From positions 1-64,000 of the forward strand of contig JAGXHJ010000032.1 in the NCBI GenBank assembly GCA_024636315.1: DNA of 64,000 bases, read 5' to 3'. Shown here one piece after another: positions 61,326 through 64,000 of this stretch. The DNA comes from Methylophaga sp. (GTDB lineage Bacteria; Pseudomonadota; Gammaproteobacteria; Nitrosococcales; Methylophagaceae). The translations under genes and the position numbers were made by a program. The notes under the pieces were generated by a model. The model was not told the DNA's origin. It saw only the letters and a program-made list of their open reading frames with translations, and ran no database searches. Numbering within the stretch: position 1 is the first letter of the stretch; every line of letters starts with the position of its first letter.

Positions 61326-62384
61326 TTAAATAATCGGCAGATCATCTGGAACACCAGTATCTGTAGCCGGATCCAGATCAGAATGAAAGGCATCCACACT
61401 ATCTGCAACCTCGCCCGGCTGGTTAAACCTTGCGATATGAAATAAAGCCTCGCCTTCATTAACGAGAGGTAAGTTTGTTCGACCAATCACCACACCAGAA
61501 TAAGTGGCAAGCACTGGTTTTTCAGTATCTACGGTACCATATGGCGCCGCGACCATTCCTAGTAAATCATTTTTAGTGACATGTGCCCCCATGGGGACAA
61601 TCATCCGGAAAATACCACTTTGTGGAGCACGCACCCATGCGCTTGATCGTGCTACAAAGGGTTGCCTGATTGCTTTTTTAGTTTTTGCCCTTGCTGCTAA
61701 CATACCAAGACTACGCATAACCCCGATGACACCCTTAACACCTGCTCTGATGGCTAATTCATTAAACCGTAGAGCCTCACCCGCCTCGTAGACAATAACA
61801 GGCACATTAAGCCCCATACTGGCATGGCGAAGTGAACCTTCAATCAAGTTAGAATTAACAATAACAGGCGCCTTAAATGCTTGCGCCATTTCCTCTACCG
61901 TCGCATTCGACAAGTCTGCGCGAATTTGGGGTAAATTATCGCGGTGAATCGCGGCGGTATGTAAATCAATGCCATGCGTACATTTACTAGCAACTTCAGT
62001 CATAAAAACATTGGCTAATCGAGCCGCTAGCGATCCTTGATCTGAGCCAGGAAAACAGCGATTTAAATCTCGTCTATCGGGCAAATAACGAGATTGATTG
62101 ATAAAGCCATACACATTCACTACAGGAATCGCTATTAGCGTTCCTTTCATGCCTTTCAACACCGAATCACTTTTAACCAAACGGCGAATAATTTCTACAC
62201 CATTGATTTCATCACCATGAACAGCTGCAGACACGAATAATATTGGCCCTTTTTTTCGACCTCGAATCACCTCCACAGGCATGCTTAATGACGTATGCAT
62301 ATACAAATCTGGTAGTGGAACATCTATTAATGTGCTTTGCCCTAAGTTGACTTCGATGCCGGCAATAGTTAAAACATCAGCCAC
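61326..62384 (-). CDS. Succinylglutamate desuccinylase/aspartoacylase-family metallohydrolase
   Basis: 352 residues of the COG3608/M14-like family. Zinc ligands appear in AAVHGDEINGVEII (His-x2-Glu, about 55-58) and GIDLHTAAIHRDNLPQIRADL; the catalytic Glu is in VIVYEAGEALRFNE (about 200). A C-terminal beta-barrel extension (about 245-330) resembles a biotinyl/lipoyl-like fold, usual in this group. The substrate is not arginine-catabolic AstE, as no ast genes are present. GTG start. It follows rimK by 5 bp, so removal or editing of an amide or peptide made by RimK is plausible but unproven. Confidence 0.85.
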   Translation of the reverse strand: MADVLTIAGIEVNLGQSTLIDVPLPDLYMHTSLSMPVEVIRGRKKGPILFVSAAVHGDEINGVEIIRRLVKSDSVLKGMKGTLIAIPVVNVYGFINQSRYLPDRRDLNRCFPGSDQGSLAARLANVFMTEVASKCTHGIDLHTAAIHRDNLPQIRADLSNATVEEMAQAFKAPVIVNSNLIEGSLRHASMGLNVPVIVYEAGEALRFNELAIRAGVKGVIGVMRSLGMLAARAKTKKAIRQPFVARSSAWVRAPQSGIFRMIVPMGAHVTKNDLLGMVAAPYGTVDTEKPVLATYSGVVIGRTNLPLVNEGEALFHIARFNQPGEVADSVDAFHSDLDPATDTGVPDDLPII

Positions 62385-62389
62385 CTAAG

Positions 62390-63295
62390 TTAGCCTTGTC
62401 CACGTGTTTTTGTATTGCCAGATTTGGAATTTTTCTCAATAAAATCAATAATAAGACCGGCGACATCTTTACCGGTAGCCGCTTCAATACCACCCAAACC
62501 TGGAGAAGAATTAACTTCCATCACTACCGGACCGTGATTAGAACGTAAAAGATCGACACCACAAACATTTAAGCCCATAGTTTGGGCTGCTCGCACTGCT
62601 GTTGAACGTTCTTCGGGCGTGATACGAATAAGGTTAGCCGAACCACCTCGGTGTAAATTGGAGCGGAATTCGCCTTCTTTACCCTGGCGTTTCATCGATG
62701 CAACCACTTTGCCGCCCACAACAAAACAACGAATATCTGCGCCGCCAGCTTCTTTGATAAATTCTTGAACCAAAATATTGGCCTGCAAGCCCATAAACGC
62801 TTCTATAACACTCTCTGCCGCACCTTTAGTTTCAGCTAACACCACACCAATACCCTGTGTACCTTCTAGCAATTTAATCACTAAAGGTGCGCCGCCGACC
62901 ATTTTGATTAAGTCATCAACATCATCAGGGCGGTGGGCAAAACCTGTTACAGGTAGACCAATGCCTTTACGCGATAATAATTGCAAAGCACGTAATTTAT
63001 CGCGTGAACGGCTAATGGCTACTGATTCATTTAAAGGGTAAACACCCATCATTTCGAACTGGCGCAATACCGCCGTTCCGTAAAAAGTCACTGAGGCACC
63101 AATTCGTGGGATAACGGCATCAAAACCTGTCAAGTTTTCCCCCTTATAATGGACTTCAGGCTTCATTGACGTGATATTCATATAGCAACGCAAAGTATCT
63201 ATAACGTGAACTTCGTGACCACGTGCTTCAGCAGCCTCAACCAAACGGCGGGTTGAATATAACTTTGGGTTTCTCGATAAAATACCAATTTTCAT
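62390..63295 (-). CDS. rimK: RimK-type ATP-grasp alpha-L-glutamate ligase
   Basis: 301 residues, E. coli RimK length. [29 protein letters not shown] begins the pre-ATP-grasp domain; ATP-grasp features are [47 protein letters not shown] and the metal-binding [14 protein letters not shown]. In E. coli RimK adds glutamates to the C-terminus of ribosomal protein S6 and makes poly-glutamate. It overlaps the protease gene upstream by 4 bp. Confidence 0.95.
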   Translation of the reverse strand: MKIGILSRNPKLYSTRRLVEAAEARGHEVHVIDTLRCYMNITSMKPEVHYKGENLTGFDAVIPRIGASVTFYGTAVLRQFEMMGVYPLNESVAISRSRDKLRALQLLSRKGIGLPVTGFAHRPDDVDDLIKMVGGAPLVIKLLEGTQGIGVVLAETKGAAESVIEAFMGLQANILVQEFIKEAGGADIRCFVVGGKVVASMKRQGKEGEFRSNLHRGGSANLIRITPEERSTAVRAAQTMGLNVCGVDLLRSNHGPVVMEVNSSPGLGGIEAATGKDVAGLIIDFIEKNSKSGNTKTRGQG

Positions 63296-63801
63296 TCTTT
63301 TTCTCCTTCAATCTCATCTTGTAATGAATCTTGAATATGTTCGATTAGGGTTTGGCCAGCCAGATATGAAAGTGCGGGGTTGACGACTATATTACCAGCA
63401 CTCATAGCAGTTCGCCCTAATAACATTCTAAACATCATACTGTCGCGATTTGTAAGCGTCGCCTCAATCGTCCATGTTTTTTTGCCTAATGACACATTGG
63501 TCTCTATCACATAGCGTTGTTCAGTGTGACCACCTGAATCAGTCACTGCCCGCTGGTCTGTAACTTTGGCTTCACACCAAATTTCTTTCTTGCTGTTGTT
63601 TTGATATGGATGCATGCCAAATTTGACCCACAACTCACCATTTTTATCAAAAGATTCAACAGCAAAAGCATGGAGCGCGGAGGTGCGGGCGCCAGTATCT
63701 ACTTTGGCTTTGATTGATGCTACACCTAAATCAGGCAAAGCTAACCATTCACGCCAACCAACTACAATATGTTCGTTATTTTCAGACAAGTTAATTTCCA
63801 C
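63292..63801 (-). CDS. RimK-associated ATP-dependent zinc protease-like protein (RimB type)
   Basis: 169 residues. [32 protein letters not shown] has the retropepsin-like DTGA motif of this family (DUF785/COG4067), and MLLGRTAM is the second conserved part. Family members are found beside rimK; in Pseudomonas RimB they modulate RimK activity. GTG start with a weak ribosome-binding site. The ATGA overlap with rimK implies coupled translation. Confidence 0.88.
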   Translation of the reverse strand: MEINLSENNEHIVVGWREWLALPDLGVASIKAKVDTGARTSALHAFAVESFDKNGELWVKFGMHPYQNNSKKEIWCEAKVTDQRAVTDSGGHTEQRYVIETNVSLGKKTWTIEATLTNRDSMMFRMLLGRTAMSAGNIVVNPALSYLAGQTLIEHIQDSLQDEIEGEKE

Positions 63802-63810
63802 TATGTAATA

Positions 63811-64000
63811 TTATTCTAGAATTTTTTTATTCCAATCTGTAACCGTCTCTTCAACATTATTCATTTTATGATCAACCGTATTAACCATAGCGGATAATGA
63901 CTTAGTGATGCTAGTTCCATATTGATCAGCAATAATATTACCTGCTGTAACCACCAATATCGCAACGATGATAACGTATAGATGTGTAAAAATGACTCTG
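63811..64000 (-). CDS. C-terminal part of a membrane protein, truncated by the window edge
   Basis: A 62-codon open end of a gene that begins beyond the window. The visible part has one membrane helix (LYVIIVAILVVTAGNIIA) followed by about 40 hydrophilic residues with coiled-coil character (ITKSLSAMVNTVDHKMNNVEE) and ends in TAA 9 bp before the protease start. Its position suggests membership of the rimK cluster. The family is not recognisable from this fragment. Confidence 0.6.
   Translation of the reverse strand, partial: RVIFTHLYVIIVAILVVTAGNIIADQYGTSITKSLSAMVNTVDHKMNNVEETVTDWNKKILE

Overview
The window is an unbroken stretch of bacterial chromosome, AT-rich and densely coding. It carries no rRNA, tRNA, CRISPR array, integrase or transposase that I can recognise. 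AcnB, homodimer-type AceE with AceF and a lipoyl-bearing Lpd, a large single-chain PurL, SpeA/SpeB, a Dam-type methylase, RlmF, MsrPQ, PepN and a MotY-like protein together point to a gammaproteobacterium. The low G+C and the carboxyspermidine route for polyamines would fit a marine Thiotrichales/Piscirickettsiaceae-like lineage such as Cycloclasticus or Methylophaga, but that finer placement is a guess.

Layout, left to right. 0.2-9.3 kb: acnB (-), then purB (+) leading a small operon with two poorly known proteins and a nitroreductase, then a diguanylate cyclase and argG (-). 8.5-15 kb: the pyruvate dehydrogenase operon aceE-aceF-lpd with a Dam-type methylase at its end. 15.2-19.8 kb: msrQ, msrP, a DoxX/HvfX-like membrane gene, two HvfA-like Cys-Gly repeat peptides, and an ECF sigma factor with a zinc-finger anti-sigma. 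This locus has been tandemly duplicated, and the spacer holds rotting copies of the sigma and doxX genes. 19.8-29.2 kb: gyrA-serC-pheA-ispH running into an incomplete dipeptide-type ABC transporter and a DUF1244 gene. 29.3-33.7 kb: a transport-associated lipoprotein, apt, motY-like, a CPA1 antiporter and a tiny membrane protein.

33.9-39.5 kb: thiamine operon thiC-thiO-thiS-thiG-thiDE behind a TPP riboswitch, which appears to work by hiding the thiC ribosome-binding site. 39.5-54.4 kb: mostly housekeeping genes (smr, rlmF, purL, RDD protein, DUF2835, HIT, pepN, NIF3-like, WD40 lipoprotein, dcd, mrp/apbC) and a nitrilase-GNAT-NTF2-like trio. 54.4-55.0 kb is a gene-free stretch with strong palindromes. 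55.0-61.2 kb: murI and a complete arginine-to-spermidine operon, speA - carboxyspermidine dehydrogenase - nspC - speB, with REP-like repeats inside it. 61.3-64 kb: an AstE-like metallohydrolase, RimK, a RimK-associated protease and the C-terminal end of a membrane protein cut by the window edge.

The most unusual region is 17.2-19.5 kb. It holds two copies of a copper-RiPP-like precursor (HvfA type). One keeps seven Cys-Gly motifs; the other has lost five of them but has kept its promoter, leader hairpin and terminator. The usual MNIO maturation enzymes are absent locally, and periplasmic methionine-sulfoxide repair genes lie downstream.
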